Shown here: positions 8,465 through 16,335 of the stretch, piece by piece
Position numbering within the stretch: the first letter of the stretch is position 1
How the letters are laid out: the number at the start of each line of letters is the position of its first letter
NCBI RefSeq assembly: GCF_019049325.1
Contig: NZ_JAGMUO010000017.1
Span: 1-64,000, forward strand
Source of the DNA: Streptomyces sp. AC512_CC834
GTDB taxonomy: Bacteria; Actinomycetota; Actinomycetes; Streptomycetales; Streptomycetaceae
Direction: 5' to 3'
Length of the DNA: 64,000 bases
Notes under the pieces: model-generated
Seen by the model: only the letters and a program-made list of their open reading frames with translations
Databases searched by the model: none
Told to the model about the DNA's origin: nothing
Made by a program: the position numbers and the translations under genes

Positions 8465-8908
8465 GTGAACGAATACTTTCCCTCGGTCCTCGTGGGCCAC
8501 TGTGCGAACCAGTACCGGATGAGTTTCACGGCCGGCGCGCACTCGGCCGGGCATGTCCGGCGCATCGTCCGCTCGTACTTGCGCGAGTGGGACCTCGCCG
8601 AGTTGACCGACGCGGTGGAACTCGGCGTGACCGAGCTGCTGGCGAACGTCGTGCGCCATGTCCCGGACCGTCGCTGCACGTTGCTGTTGCTGCGGCGGAC
8701 GGGCGGGGACGGGAGTGGAGTCCGGGTGGAGGTGGCGGACGGCAGTCCCCGGCAGCCCGTGCGGGCCGCGGGCGTGAGCGACGACGCGGAGTGCGGCCGG
8801 GGGCTGGTGCTGCTGGAGGCGGCGGCCGACAAGTGGGGTGTGGAGCCGGGGCCGAGGGGTGGCAAGACCGTGTGGTTCGAGTGCGGGGGCGGCTCCGCAC
8901 CGGCCTAG
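8465..8908 (+). CDS. ATP-binding protein, anti-sigma-factor kinase-like (HATPase_c_2)
   Basis: A 147-residue GHKL-fold protein of the RsbW/SpoIIAB-like type. The N-box is LGVTELLANVVRHV, where the Glu and Asn are the ATP/Mg ligands; the G1 region is VRVEVADGSP and the G2-like region is GRGLVLLEAAADKWGV followed by GGKTVWFEC. No HisKA or membrane segment is present, so it probably phosphorylates or binds an anti-anti-sigma factor or partner regulator. It is divergent from the HTH-DUF5753 gene and completes the regulator/DUF397/ATPase module repeated many times in Streptomyces genomes. The GTG start at 8465 could be replaced by the ATG at 8519. Its stop overlaps the convergent hydrolase by 4 bp. 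Confidence 0.85.
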   Translation: MNEYFPSVLVGHCANQYRMSFTAGAHSAGHVRRIVRSYLREWDLAELTDAVELGVTELLANVVRHVPDRRCTLLLLRRTGGDGSGVRVEVADGSPRQPVRAAGVSDDAECGRGLVLLEAAADKWGVEPGPRGGKTVWFECGGGSAPA

Positions 8909-9681
8909 AGCTGGGCGAGGAAGGGGTCGATCGCCGCCCACGTCGCCTCCGGGGCTTCGAGGTGAGGGAGGTGTCCGGCTTCCGGAATCTCGATGAACTG
9001 CGCGCCGGGTATGGCGCGTGCGACGGCCCGCCCATAGCCCGGCGTGACGATTCGGTCGCTCTCGCCCCACACCACGAGAGTCGGGACGTCCACCGCGTCG
9101 AGCCGGCCGAGCAACGTCGGATCGCTCATGTGCGGGCCCGCGACGGCGGCCATGGTGCGTCCGTTCGCCTGCTGGGTTGCGCGCTGCTCTTCGGTGAGGC
9201 CGGCCGGGTCGACGTAGCCGCGCTCCGGGTGGTGCCAGGCGGCCTCGGCGAGCCCGCGGGCGTCGAGGGTGAAGAAGTCCGCGACGGGCTCGCCGTCCAC
9301 CACCGCGCCGACGCCGTCGATGACGACCACGGCCCCGATCACTCCTGCGTAGCGGTCGTCCGAGGCTGCCTGTACCGCCGTCTCAAGAGCGACCCACCCG
9401 CCGATCGAGGACCCGATCAGCACGACGTCGCGCTCTTCGTGCTCGCGCAGGCGCGCGAGATAGGCGGCCGCGAGCTGAGCGATCGAGGTGATGGAGTCGG
9501 GGCGCGCCGTCCCCTCCCAGCCGGGATGCGTGGGCGCGAACGTGTGCATGGTGGCTGCGAGATGCCCCACGACGGGGGCGACGGTCCGGGGTCCACCGCC
9601 GCCGTGCAGCACGAGTGCGGTGCGGGCTGCGGGGGAGCCGGCCTGGAGGGCGGGAAGGTCTTCGACGAGAGAGATGTTCAT
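8905..9681 (-). CDS. Alpha/beta hydrolase
   Basis: A 258-residue soluble alpha/beta-hydrolase. VLHGGGGPRTVAPV forms the oxyanion-hole region, VLIGSSIGGWVALE contains the nucleophile elbow G-S-S-I-G (Ser), VVWGESDRIVTP gives the acid residue region, and EAGHLPHLEAPE the catalytic His. The family includes esterases, lactonases and C-C hydrolases; substrate cannot be assigned. The ATG at 9681 is used. It is divergent from a MarR regulator, with an inverted repeat in the 57-bp gap, so it is likely the direct target of that repressor. Confidence 0.88.
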   Translation of the reverse strand: MNISLVEDLPALQAGSPAARTALVLHGGGGPRTVAPVVGHLAATMHTFAPTHPGWEGTARPDSITSIAQLAAAYLARLREHEERDVVLIGSSIGGWVALETAVQAASDDRYAGVIGAVVVIDGVGAVVDGEPVADFFTLDARGLAEAAWHHPERGYVDPAGLTEEQRATQQANGRTMAAVAGPHMSDPTLLGRLDAVDVPTLVVWGESDRIVTPGYGRAVARAIPGAQFIEIPEAGHLPHLEAPEATWAAIDPFLAQL

Positions 9682-9699
9682 GGCAGCACTCCACTCTGA

Positions 9700-9727
9700 A
9701 TCAACATGTTTATATAAGAGTGTTGAT
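9700..9727. promoter_or_regulatory. Probable MarR operator between hydrolase and marR genes
   Basis: ATCAACA at 9700-9706 and TGTTGAT at 9721-9727 form a perfect 7-bp inverted repeat around A+T-rich sequence containing TATATAAG. It occupies the only 57 bp between the divergent hydrolase and regulator genes, so it probably overlaps both promoters. The half-sites are two helical turns apart, as expected for a winged-helix dimer. Confidence 0.6.
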
Positions 9728-9738
9728 ACACTACCACC

Positions 9739-10155
9739 ATGACGACCGACCTGGAAGCCCTCGGGCAGGCGATCAAGCGTGCCCAGTACCGCAACCACCG
9801 TGCGATGGACGCAGCGCTGCGCGAGATCGGGGTCAGCCTCGTCCAGTGGGACGCGCTGCGCGCCGTCGAGCGGATGCCCGGAGCCTCAGGGCACGAACTC
9901 GCTGTCGCGACGTTCCAGAGCGACCAGGCGTTCGGCACCCTCGCGAACCGGCTCCTTGATCGCGGGCTCATCACCCGGTCCGCAGGCCATGGACGACGCC
10001 TCGATCACGCGCTCACCGAGGCGGGGCAGGCAGCACTCGCGGAAGGGCGGCAGTTGGCGGTCGGTGTCCTGGAGGACCTCTTCGCACCTCTCGAGGAGTC
10101 GCAACGAGCGCAACTGCTTCGAGTGCTCCGGGATCTCACCGCGGGCGCGTGCTGA
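9739..10155 (+). CDS. MarR-family transcriptional regulator
   Basis: A 138-residue winged-helix protein. The recognition helix region is ASGHELAVATFQSDQAFGTL and the wing follows at GLITRSAGHGRRLDHALTEAG, where the DxR-type wing motif is modified. N- and C-terminal helices should form the dimer. It probably senses a small aromatic or reactive compound and represses the divergent alpha/beta-hydrolase. The ATG at 9739 lacks a clear ribosome-binding site, and a TATAAG element at 9713-9718 would place the transcript start only about 14 nt upstream, so the leader is very short. The gene ends before a strong bidirectional terminator. Confidence 0.88.
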   Translation: MTTDLEALGQAIKRAQYRNHRAMDAALREIGVSLVQWDALRAVERMPGASGHELAVATFQSDQAFGTLANRLLDRGLITRSAGHGRRLDHALTEAGQAALAEGRQLAVGVLEDLFAPLEESQRAQLLRVLRDLTAGAC

Positions 10156-10187
10156 GACAGGGCCGCGCCGCGCAAGGCGGCCCGGAG

Positions 10188-10220
10188 GGGCGTCCCCCGC
10201 CCAGGGAGCGGGGGACGCCC
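10188..10220. terminator. Bidirectional terminator hairpin
   Basis: GGGCGTCCCCCGC pairs perfectly with GCGGGGGACGCCC across a 7-nt loop. It sits between the 3' ends of the MarR gene and the Tat-exported protein gene and can serve both. Confidence 0.8.
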
Positions 10221-10225
10221 GGTGG

Positions 10226-11362
10226 TCACACCGCTGCGGTGTGGCCGGTGACCGGGCAGGCGCCGGTTGCCGCCGCCGTACCGAAGGCGGCTGTCTTGGC
10301 GGTGGGTGCCGTTCCGCCGATCTGCTGGAGTATCTCGTCGGAGAGCAGGTCCTCCTTGCCCTTGAGCGCGTCGGCGACTTCGAGATCGGTGTTGAAGACC
10401 ATCTCGGCGGCGACGTTGTCCTGGACGATTCGCGCGAGGTTGTCCAGGGCGACGAAGATCGGGTCCGAGGGGGTCTCCACGGTCGGCAGGTCGATGAGGT
10501 GGGTGTCCACCTTCGCCTGGTTCATGGTGCGTCGGATGATGATGGACGCCTGGTTGAGCTCGGCCGTGGTCCAGATCGACAGCACCGTGACGTACAGGTT
10601 GCTCCACGCCTGTTCACCGATCAACGCGCGCCATCGCTTCATCAGGTCCTCGATGCCGGTGATCTGCGCGGTGGCGGCGAAGGTCATGTTGACGCGGATG
10701 GACGGGTAGACGGTGGCCGCGAAGCGGTTGAACGACACCATGTCGAACGACTGGGCCGTGACGGACGCGTCGATGAACTTGACCGCCTCGCTGAGGATCT
10801 GGTCGCAGGAGTTCTCCAGGTCGAGGGGAAGGTTCGCGGTGCCGAGCTTGGTGTGCGCTGTCCGGAGCGTGGTCTTGAAGGCGTTCAGCGGGGTGATCCA
10901 GCCCTTGTCGCCCGGTGTTCTGGTGACGACCATGTCGAGGTCGTGCGGGTCGATGCGGTCCGCGTTGGGGATGTTGGGGACCTGGTCGCTCAGGTAGGCG
11001 GCGAGTATGGAGAAGACGCCCAGGGGAACGTGGGCGATCGACTTGGCGAGCTCGAAGTACGCCGGGACGGGGTCGACGGTCTCGACCTGCTTGCCGTCGT
11101 TGATGAGCGTGAAGCGTCCGCCGACCGCGTTGTTGGAGACGACGATGACCGGGCTGAGCTGGGTCGTCAGTTCGCTCTTGAGGGTCGCGTAGTTCGCGCG
11201 CATCCTCGCGTTGACGGCGCGTATCGCGTCGCGTGCCGCCTTCTCGTCGGTCGCGGTGGTCCCCGCGGTGGCCGCCGAGGCGGTGGAGGCCGACTGGCCG
11301 GTGAAGAGAGTCGCCGCTCCGACGGCCGACGCGGTACCCAGAAATCCTCTACGTGTTGCCAT
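10226..11362 (-). CDS. Tat-exported protein of unknown function
   Basis: A 378-residue secreted protein. The N-terminus has a twin-arginine motif (TRRGFLG), a hydrophobic stretch rich in Ala/Gly, and a likely cleavage near ASA-ATA around residue 31. Tat export suggests folding or cofactor loading before export. The mature part is helical, without cysteine-rich or metal motifs I can name; the single late cysteine is in GACPVTGH at the C-terminus. The gene lies 133 bp downstream of two isochorismatase-family genes on the same strand, and may be part of their operon. A 16-bp direct repeat lies in the gap. I cannot assign an activity. Confidence 0.75.
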   Translation of the reverse strand: MATRRGFLGTASAVGAATLFTGQSASTASAATAGTTATDEKAARDAIRAVNARMRANYATLKSELTTQLSPVIVVSNNAVGGRFTLINDGKQVETVDPVPAYFELAKSIAHVPLGVFSILAAYLSDQVPNIPNADRIDPHDLDMVVTRTPGDKGWITPLNAFKTTLRTAHTKLGTANLPLDLENSCDQILSEAVKFIDASVTAQSFDMVSFNRFAATVYPSIRVNMTFAATAQITGIEDLMKRWRALIGEQAWSNLYVTVLSIWTTAELNQASIIIRRTMNQAKVDTHLIDLPTVETPSDPIFVALDNLARIVQDNVAAEMVFNTDLEVADALKGKEDLLSDEILQQIGGTAPTAKTAAFGTAAATGACPVTGHTAAV

Positions 11363-11420
11363 GCCCCGTCTTTCCTTCTTGGTGACTGGAAGTGCCTTGT
11401 GGCGATGTGGGGGGAACAGC

Positions 11421-11452
11421 GTGGGGGGAGTTCGAGGTGGGGGGAGTTCGAG
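11421..11452. repeat. 16-bp tandem direct repeat
   Basis: GTGGGGGGAGTTCGAG is present twice in direct succession, with a partial third unit (GTGGGGG). It lies between the lipoprotein hydrolase gene and the Tat-exported protein gene on the minus strand. The region has no gene and may be a leader or processing region. Confidence 0.7.
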
Positions 11453-11495
11453 GTGGGGGTGCAGGGAGGCCTCAGGGCTTCAGGGCCTCAAGGGC

Positions 11496-12230
11496 TCACG
11501 TCAGGGACTTCTGTGACGGGACAACGACCCCGTAGAGATCCTGGACCGTGGCGAGAGCGGCCTCGTGGACCTGCTGTGCGGGAACGCCGTCCGGGTCGCC
11601 CTTGAGGGGCAGCGGCCGGGTCGCGGAGGCGTCGGCGACCACGGTCGGCGCGTTGCCGTTGAGGAACGCGCCCTGGGCGGTGAACAGGGTGCACATGTTG
11701 GTCATGAACCCGGCGACGATGACGTTCTTGTTGCCGGCCTTCTTGACCTTCTCGGCGAGGTCGGTGCCGTGGAAGGCGTTCGGAACGCTCTTCTCGACGA
11801 CGGGCTCGCCCTTGACCGGCTTGAGTGCCGGGATGATCTGCCCCGCTTTCGACTTCAGGTCGTAGCCCTTGTCGACGATGTGGATGACCGGCGTGCCCGC
11901 CGCACGGGCCCGCTTCAGCAGGGCTTCGGCGTTGTCCACCGCGGTCTTCCAGCCGTCGAGCTCCATCACGCCCTCGGTGTAGGTGTTCTGGTAGTCGACG
12001 AGGATGAGCGTCGCGTCGGAGAGCGTGGCCGGGGTCTCGTCCAGGCCGTTGAGCTTCCGCAGCGTGGTCGTGTCCTTCGCGACGTTCTTCTCCGCGGTGG
12101 TGGCGGTGGCGCCGGTGGCCGAGGGCTTCTCGTCGGAGGTGGCGGCCTGCGAACTTCCGCCGCACGCGGTGGCGGTGACCGAGAGGACTGCGGCGGCGCC
12201 GAGCGCGAGAGCGGGGCGGAGCAGCTTCAT
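11496..12230 (-). CDS. Isochorismatase-family hydrolase, probable lipoprotein
   Basis: A 244-residue cysteine hydrolase. Residues 1-24 (MKLLRPALALGAAAVLSVTA then TAC-GGSS) look like a lipoprotein signal with Cys at about 23, so the enzyme is probably anchored outside the cell, which is rare for this mostly cytosolic family. The fold is intact: LILVDYQNTYTEGVM holds the catalytic Asp, VVEKSVPNAFHGTDL the Lys, and VIVAGFMTNMCTLF the nucleophilic Cys. Substrate is unknown (isochorismate, nicotinamide or other amide/ether). Its ATG overlaps the TGA of the preceding gene (TGATG), so translation is coupled to it. The frame continues upstream but inside that gene. Confidence 0.88.
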   Translation of the reverse strand: MKLLRPALALGAAAVLSVTATACGGSSQAATSDEKPSATGATATTAEKNVAKDTTTLRKLNGLDETPATLSDATLILVDYQNTYTEGVMELDGWKTAVDNAEALLKRARAAGTPVIHIVDKGYDLKSKAGQIIPALKPVKGEPVVEKSVPNAFHGTDLAEKVKKAGNKNVIVAGFMTNMCTLFTAQGAFLNGNAPTVVADASATRPLPLKGDPDGVPAQQVHEAALATVQDLYGVVVPSQKSLT

Positions 12231-12820
12231 CAGGAGATCTCCTTCTGCGACAGAACGACGACGCCGTACAGGTCGGCGATGGTGGCGAGGGCGCTGTAGT
12301 GCACCTGGCGGGCGCCCAGTTCGGTGTCCGCGACCGGCAGCGCGCGGGTGGCGCACGCATCGGCCACGACAGTGGGGCGGTTGCCGCGCAGGAAGGCGCC
12401 CTGTGCGGTGAAAGCCACGCACATGTGGGTCATGAACCCGGCGATGACGAGGTCGCTGTTGCCCGCGGCGTCGACGTGCTTGTCCAGGTCCGTGCCGACG
12501 AACGCGTTCGGCACCTTCTTGGCGACGACGGGTTCGCCGTCGACCGGTGCGACGCTGGGGTGGATGGCGCCGATCTCGGCCCGGATGTCGTAAGGCGTCC
12601 CCTCACCGCCGTCGTTGACGACGTGGATGACCTTCGTGCCCCCCTGGCGGGCACGGGCGAGCAGTTGGGCGCCGGCGTCGAGTGCGGCCTGCCAGCCGTC
12701 GAGTTCCATGACGCCGGTCGTGTAGGTGTTCTGGTAGTCGACGAGTACCAGGGTGGAGGCGGCGAGCTCCGCGGGGGTGTCGTCGAAGCCGTTGAGCCGG
12801 CGCAGCGTCGTTCTGGGCAT
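12230..12820 (-). CDS. Isochorismatase-family cysteine hydrolase (cytosolic)
   Basis: A 196-residue enzyme closely similar to the downstream lipoprotein: TLVLVDYQNTYTTGVMELDG (Asp), VVAKKVPNAFVGTDL (Lys), LVIAGFMTHMCVAF (Cys). It lacks a signal peptide. The pair looks like a tandem duplication in which the second copy acquired an export signal. The ATG at 12820 follows AGGCGG. It is divergent from the GlxA-type regulator, the usual arrangement for hydrolases under control of such regulators, and precedes the lipoprotein gene with a 1-bp overlap. Confidence 0.9.
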   Translation of the reverse strand: MPRTTLRRLNGFDDTPAELAASTLVLVDYQNTYTTGVMELDGWQAALDAGAQLLARARQGGTKVIHVVNDGGEGTPYDIRAEIGAIHPSVAPVDGEPVVAKKVPNAFVGTDLDKHVDAAGNSDLVIAGFMTHMCVAFTAQGAFLRGNRPTVVADACATRALPVADTELGARQVHYSALATIADLYGVVVLSQKEIS

Positions 12821-12906
12821 GGGAAACCGCCTGGATTCGCGTGTCGGGGGGGAGCAGTTCACCGGTGCGGTGACCTGTACTTACGACGCTATGGCCCACC
12901 GGTCTG

Positions 12907-12941
12907 TGTCGGCAATGTCAACTAACATGCAGATACCGACA
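12907..12941. promoter_or_regulatory. Nested inverted repeats, possible regulator-binding site
   Basis: TGTCGG at 12907 pairs with CCGACA ending at 12941, and ATGT at 12915 with ACAT at 12925 lies inside. The structure abuts the start of the GlxA-like gene in the 120-bp divergent promoter region, so it may be an autoregulatory site. Confidence 0.45.
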
Positions 12942-13969
12942 TGACCGTTGCCGAACGTGGGGGTCGCTTGAGTACCGTCAGACGACTGATCGTCATAGTT
13001 CTCTTCGAGGGCGTCGACCTGCTCGACGTCACCGGCCCACCGGAGGTCTTCTCTCTCGCGCGGCGCGAGACGGACGAGGCAGCGGGCTACCAAGTGGTCC
13101 TCGTCGCCGAGACCATGGAGCCGGTCACCACCGGGGCCGGGGTCCGCGTCCTGCCCGACACCACCTTCGACGGACTGGCGGTGCGGAGCATCGACACCCT
13201 GATCGTGCCCGGCGCCGTCGAGGTGGACGACCGGCGCCGCGTGCACCCGCTCACCGACTCCGCCGTGGTGGAGCGGGTGAGGCAGCTCGCCGGCCGGACC
13301 CGGCGGGTCACGTCCGTGTGCGTCGGAGCACACATCCTCGCCGCCGCCGGACTCCTCGACGGCAAGCGCGCCACCACCCACTGGTCGACCGCGCGCCAAC
13401 TCGCCGCCGAACATCCCGCGGTCGAAGTCGACGCCGATCCGATCTTCATCCGTGAAGGTGATGTCTGGACCGGCGCCGGCATCAGCGCCTGCCTCGACCT
13501 CTCCCTCGCCCTCGTCGCCGACGACCTCGGCGAGGCGGTGGCACTGCGCGTGGCCCGGCAGCTCGTGATGTACCTGAAGCGGCCCAGTGGGCAGAGCCAG
13601 TTCAGTGTTCCGCTGGAGCAGGTCTCCGCGACGCGGCGCATCGAAGACCTCCGGCACCACATCATGCGCAACATCACCGAACCGCTCACCGTGGCCGACC
13701 TCGCGACCCAGGCCCACGTCAGCGACCGGCAGCTCACCCGTGTGTTCAAGACCGAACTCGGCACGACCCCGCACGCCTATGTCGAGTCGGCCCGCGTGGA
13801 AGTGGCACGCCACCAACTGGAAGCCACCGACGCGACCCTCGAACGGGTCGCGGCGGCCTGTGGCTTCGGCACCGTCGACACCCTGGTCAGGGCCTTCCGC
13901 CGCAGACTCGACACGACACCGACCGAGTACCGCCGCCGCTTCCGGACCGGCGCGGGCACCCGCGGCTAG
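12941..13969 (+). CDS. GlxA-family regulator (DJ-1/PfpI domain plus AraC-type HTH)
   Basis: A 342-residue transcription factor. Residues 15-190 form a DJ-1/PfpI glutamine-amidotransferase-like domain with the nucleophile-elbow cysteine in TSVCVGAHILAAAGLLDG; it acts as the sensory module. Residues 230-335 are a two-HTH AraC/XylS domain (LTVADLATQAHVSDRQLTR, then LERVAAACGFGTVDTLVRAF and the conserved P-T-E-Y-R-R end). Such regulators often control adjacent isochorismatase or amidase genes, and here two such genes are divergent. The ATG at 12941 has no strong ribosome-binding site; a downstream start is possible. The stop overlaps the convergent MFS gene by 4 bp. Confidence 0.92.
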   Translation: MTVAERGGRLSTVRRLIVIVLFEGVDLLDVTGPPEVFSLARRETDEAAGYQVVLVAETMEPVTTGAGVRVLPDTTFDGLAVRSIDTLIVPGAVEVDDRRRVHPLTDSAVVERVRQLAGRTRRVTSVCVGAHILAAAGLLDGKRATTHWSTARQLAAEHPAVEVDADPIFIREGDVWTGAGISACLDLSLALVADDLGEAVALRVARQLVMYLKRPSGQSQFSVPLEQVSATRRIEDLRHHIMRNITEPLTVADLATQAHVSDRQLTRVFKTELGTTPHAYVESARVEVARHQLEATDATLERVAAACGFGTVDTLVRAFRRRLDTTPTEYRRRFRTGAGTRG

Positions 13970-15195
13970 CCCAGCCCCGCGCGGGCGCGCCACCACAGGA
14001 AGGTGGGGAGGGCGCTCAGCGTCATACCGGCCGTGCCGATCCACAAGGTCCCCGTCGCACCGAAGGCGGAGCCGGAAACTCCGCCCATGAGCCCGCCGAG
14101 CGGAATGCCGCCCGAGGAGACGAACCGAGCCGTCGCGGCCATCCGGCCCAGGAGCCGGTCCGGGGTGAGAGCCTGCTGGAGGCTCGACTGGGCCACCACG
14201 CGGACGACGCCGCCCATGGAGAGCGCGGCGAGCCCGACGGCGCCCCCGTACAGGGTCCAGCCGGGGCGTGCCAACGGCATGAGTACGGCCAACGGGCAAG
14301 TGGCCAGCGTGGCAAGCCAGATGACCGGCCCCTGGCCGATCCGCTTCGACAGCGTGGTGGCCGTCAACGCGCCCAGCAGGGCGCCACATCCCATGCCCGA
14401 CAGGACGAGTCCGGTGCCGAAGGGCTTCAGGCCCATCGTGCGCTCCAGGAAGACCAGCAACATCGTTTGGTACATGACCAGGGAGAGGTTGAACAGCGCG
14501 TCCGAGAGGATGATCGCGCGCAGGGCGGAATGCTGGCACACGAACCGCAGACCCTCCTTGATCTCTCTGCTGAGTTGGGGCCTCTGGCTTGGCTCCGGTT
14601 TCTCCTCCCGGCCGCGGATCGTGGCCGCGCAGAGGCCGGACATGGCCATTCCGGCCGAACTCGCCATGAGCGTGGCCGGAGCCCCTACCAGGCCGACCAG
14701 GGGGCCCGCCACCGCCGGGCCGCCGATGCTGGTCACCGAGCGGATCGCCGAGAGCTTGGCATTCCCCTCCACGAGGTTGTCGCGTCCCACCAACTGCGGC
14801 AGGTAGCTGACGTGGGCAACGTCGAAGAACACGGTCAGTACCCCGTGCAGCAGGGCGACGGCGTACAGCAGCCGGATGGTGAGCAGGTCGGTCCACGACG
14901 CGACCGGGATCGTCAGGAGGGCCAACGCGCGGAGGAGGTCGGTGCCGATCATCACCGACCTCTTTCGCATGCGGTCGACCCAGGCGCCCGCCGGCAGCCC
15001 GACCAGGAGCGAACCGGCCGTGGTCGTCGCGGCCAGCAATCCGACCTGGAACTCGTCGGCGTGCAAGGTCGCGATCGCGACCAGGGGCAACGTCAGGAAG
15101 ATGATCCGGTCGCCCAGTTGACCGAGTGCGGTGGCGGCGAAGAGGCGCCCGAAGTCCCGGTCGTTCAGGAGCCCGAGCCGGGGAAGCCCGGACAT
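13966..15195 (-). CDS. MFS transporter, EntS-like family
   Basis: A 409-residue, 12-helix major facilitator. The N-terminus NDRDFGRLFAATALGQLGDR and the loop-2 motif GAWVDRMRKRSVMIGTDLLR match the subgroup that includes enterobactin exporter EntS and many actinobacterial exporters. A cytosolic loop near residues 195-215 (REEKPEPSQRPQLSREIKEG) separates the halves. It probably exports a small molecule by proton antiport. It begins 3 bp after the stop of the GntR gene, so the two form a regulator-exporter operon in which the regulator likely senses the exported compound. Confidence 0.9.
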   Translation of the reverse strand: MSGLPRLGLLNDRDFGRLFAATALGQLGDRIIFLTLPLVAIATLHADEFQVGLLAATTTAGSLLVGLPAGAWVDRMRKRSVMIGTDLLRALALLTIPVASWTDLLTIRLLYAVALLHGVLTVFFDVAHVSYLPQLVGRDNLVEGNAKLSAIRSVTSIGGPAVAGPLVGLVGAPATLMASSAGMAMSGLCAATIRGREEKPEPSQRPQLSREIKEGLRFVCQHSALRAIILSDALFNLSLVMYQTMLLVFLERTMGLKPFGTGLVLSGMGCGALLGALTATTLSKRIGQGPVIWLATLATCPLAVLMPLARPGWTLYGGAVGLAALSMGGVVRVVAQSSLQQALTPDRLLGRMAATARFVSSGGIPLGGLMGGVSGSAFGATGTLWIGTAGMTLSALPTFLWWRARAGLG

Positions 15196-15197
15196 GC

Positions 15198-15977
15198 CTA
15201 TCCCCTGGGGGCTGAGGAGACGGGACGGTCCACTCCGAACTCGTAGACCACCTCCCGGTACCGGTCCGGAATGACCATGTCGGCCGTTTCCACCGGGCGC
15301 CGGTCGGTGTCGTACATGGTGCGTTCGATGTGGAGGACGAGGTCTCCCGGGCTGATGCCGAGGAGGTGCGCCTGAGCGCGGGTGGCACGGGCCGGGCGCG
15401 GGATCTCGACGACCGTCTCGACGACGATGCCGAGGGAGCGCATGCGCTCGACCACCCCCGCGCCCGCCAAGTGCCCTGTCTCGGGCAGCACGACCGCTGT
15501 CCCGTCCGTGAGGGCCAAGGGCTCCCAGGACTCGGAGAGCTGGACCGGTTGTCCACCGGTGAGGAACTCGTACCGCGTGGTGACACAGAGGTCGCCGGGG
15601 TCGATGTCCAGCCGTTCGGCGATTCCTTCCGGGGCGGGGACGCGCACCCGACTGTCCGCGTCCCAGGCGTCGGCCCTGCCCCGCTCCCTCGTGTCGGCGC
15701 GACGGGGAGGCCCGCTGCGGCGTTCCCGGTGCCGCGAGCGGACCAGGCGCAGGCGCTCACGCGGGCTGCGGACGTACGTGCCCGAGCCCGCGCGTCCTTC
15801 GAGGAGCCCGTCGACGATCAGCCGGTTTACGGCCCGCTGTACGACATTGCGCCCGACCCCGTACTCGTCGGCGAGCCGTGCCCGCGACGGCAGCCGCGCC
15901 CCGATCTCCCACTCTTCCGCGAGAATTCGCGCGCGCAGCACGTCGGCCACGGCGAGGTACGGCGCCTCTCGGGGCAT
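15198..15977 (-). CDS. GntR-family regulator with UTRA domain (HutC subfamily)
   Basis: A 259-residue repressor. The winged HTH is at residues 6-70 (YLAVADVLRARILAEEWEIG, LPSRARLADEYGVGRNVVQRAV, GLLEGRAGSGTYV). The C-terminal UTRA ligand domain spans residues 95-250 and shows the usual arginine (VTTRYEFLTGGQPVQLSESW) and the late VLHIERTMYDTDRRPVETAD motif. It is the first gene of an operon with the MFS exporter, and so probably controls its own operon. An Arg-rich linker between the domains is longer than usual. Confidence 0.92.
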   Translation of the reverse strand: MPREAPYLAVADVLRARILAEEWEIGARLPSRARLADEYGVGRNVVQRAVNRLIVDGLLEGRAGSGTYVRSPRERLRLVRSRHRERRSGPPRRADTRERGRADAWDADSRVRVPAPEGIAERLDIDPGDLCVTTRYEFLTGGQPVQLSESWEPLALTDGTAVVLPETGHLAGAGVVERMRSLGIVVETVVEIPRPARATRAQAHLLGISPGDLVLHIERTMYDTDRRPVETADMVIPDRYREVVYEFGVDRPVSSAPRG

Positions 15978-16132
15978 GGGTGGACCTCCGGTCGTCTCAG
16001 GGATGCCGGCAAGCTACTGCACCGCGTGAAAGCTGATGCAGTAGAAATGCGCTCGGCCGCTTTCCGCCCGCGCCCACCGGCCCCACCCGTGCCCACTCGT
16101 GAACACTCCGCCCCTCACTGTCCTCGACGCGC

Positions 16133-16333
16133 TCATCCGAGCGCGCGAAGGACACTTGCCTCCGTAGTGTTCACGCTTGGGCCGCAGTGCGCGGCCCTCG
16201 CCCCGTCGGCTCCTTCATCCAGCGCCGCTGCCTGTTCCCGGAGGGCCCGTATCAGTCTGCTGGCCTGGACGTGGTTGCGGCGGAGGATCGTGGCGACGCC
16301 GAGGTGCCGGGTCGGAGTCGGGGGGCGTGATCG
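16133..16333 (-). pseudogene. Possible C-terminal remnant of a LysR-type regulator
   Basis: Reading the minus strand gives SRPPTPTRHLGVATILRRN followed by HVQASRLIRALREQAAALDE and a short tail to a stop at 16133. This resembles the end of a LysR substrate-binding domain (effector domain end, then a closing helix). No N-terminal HTH is present: upstream on the same strand is the antisense of the decayed SDR gene. LysR regulators are commonly divergent from SDR/AKR genes, so the context fits a deletion that removed both 5' ends. The identification is tentative. Confidence 0.3.
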
Positions 16334-16335
16334 GG

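Noticed and set aside
15330..16330. Long plus-strand open frame continuing into the SDR pseudogene
   Set aside because: The first 1,000 bp are antisense to the intact GntR gene and have no family features; only the part after about 16530 belongs to the decayed SDR.
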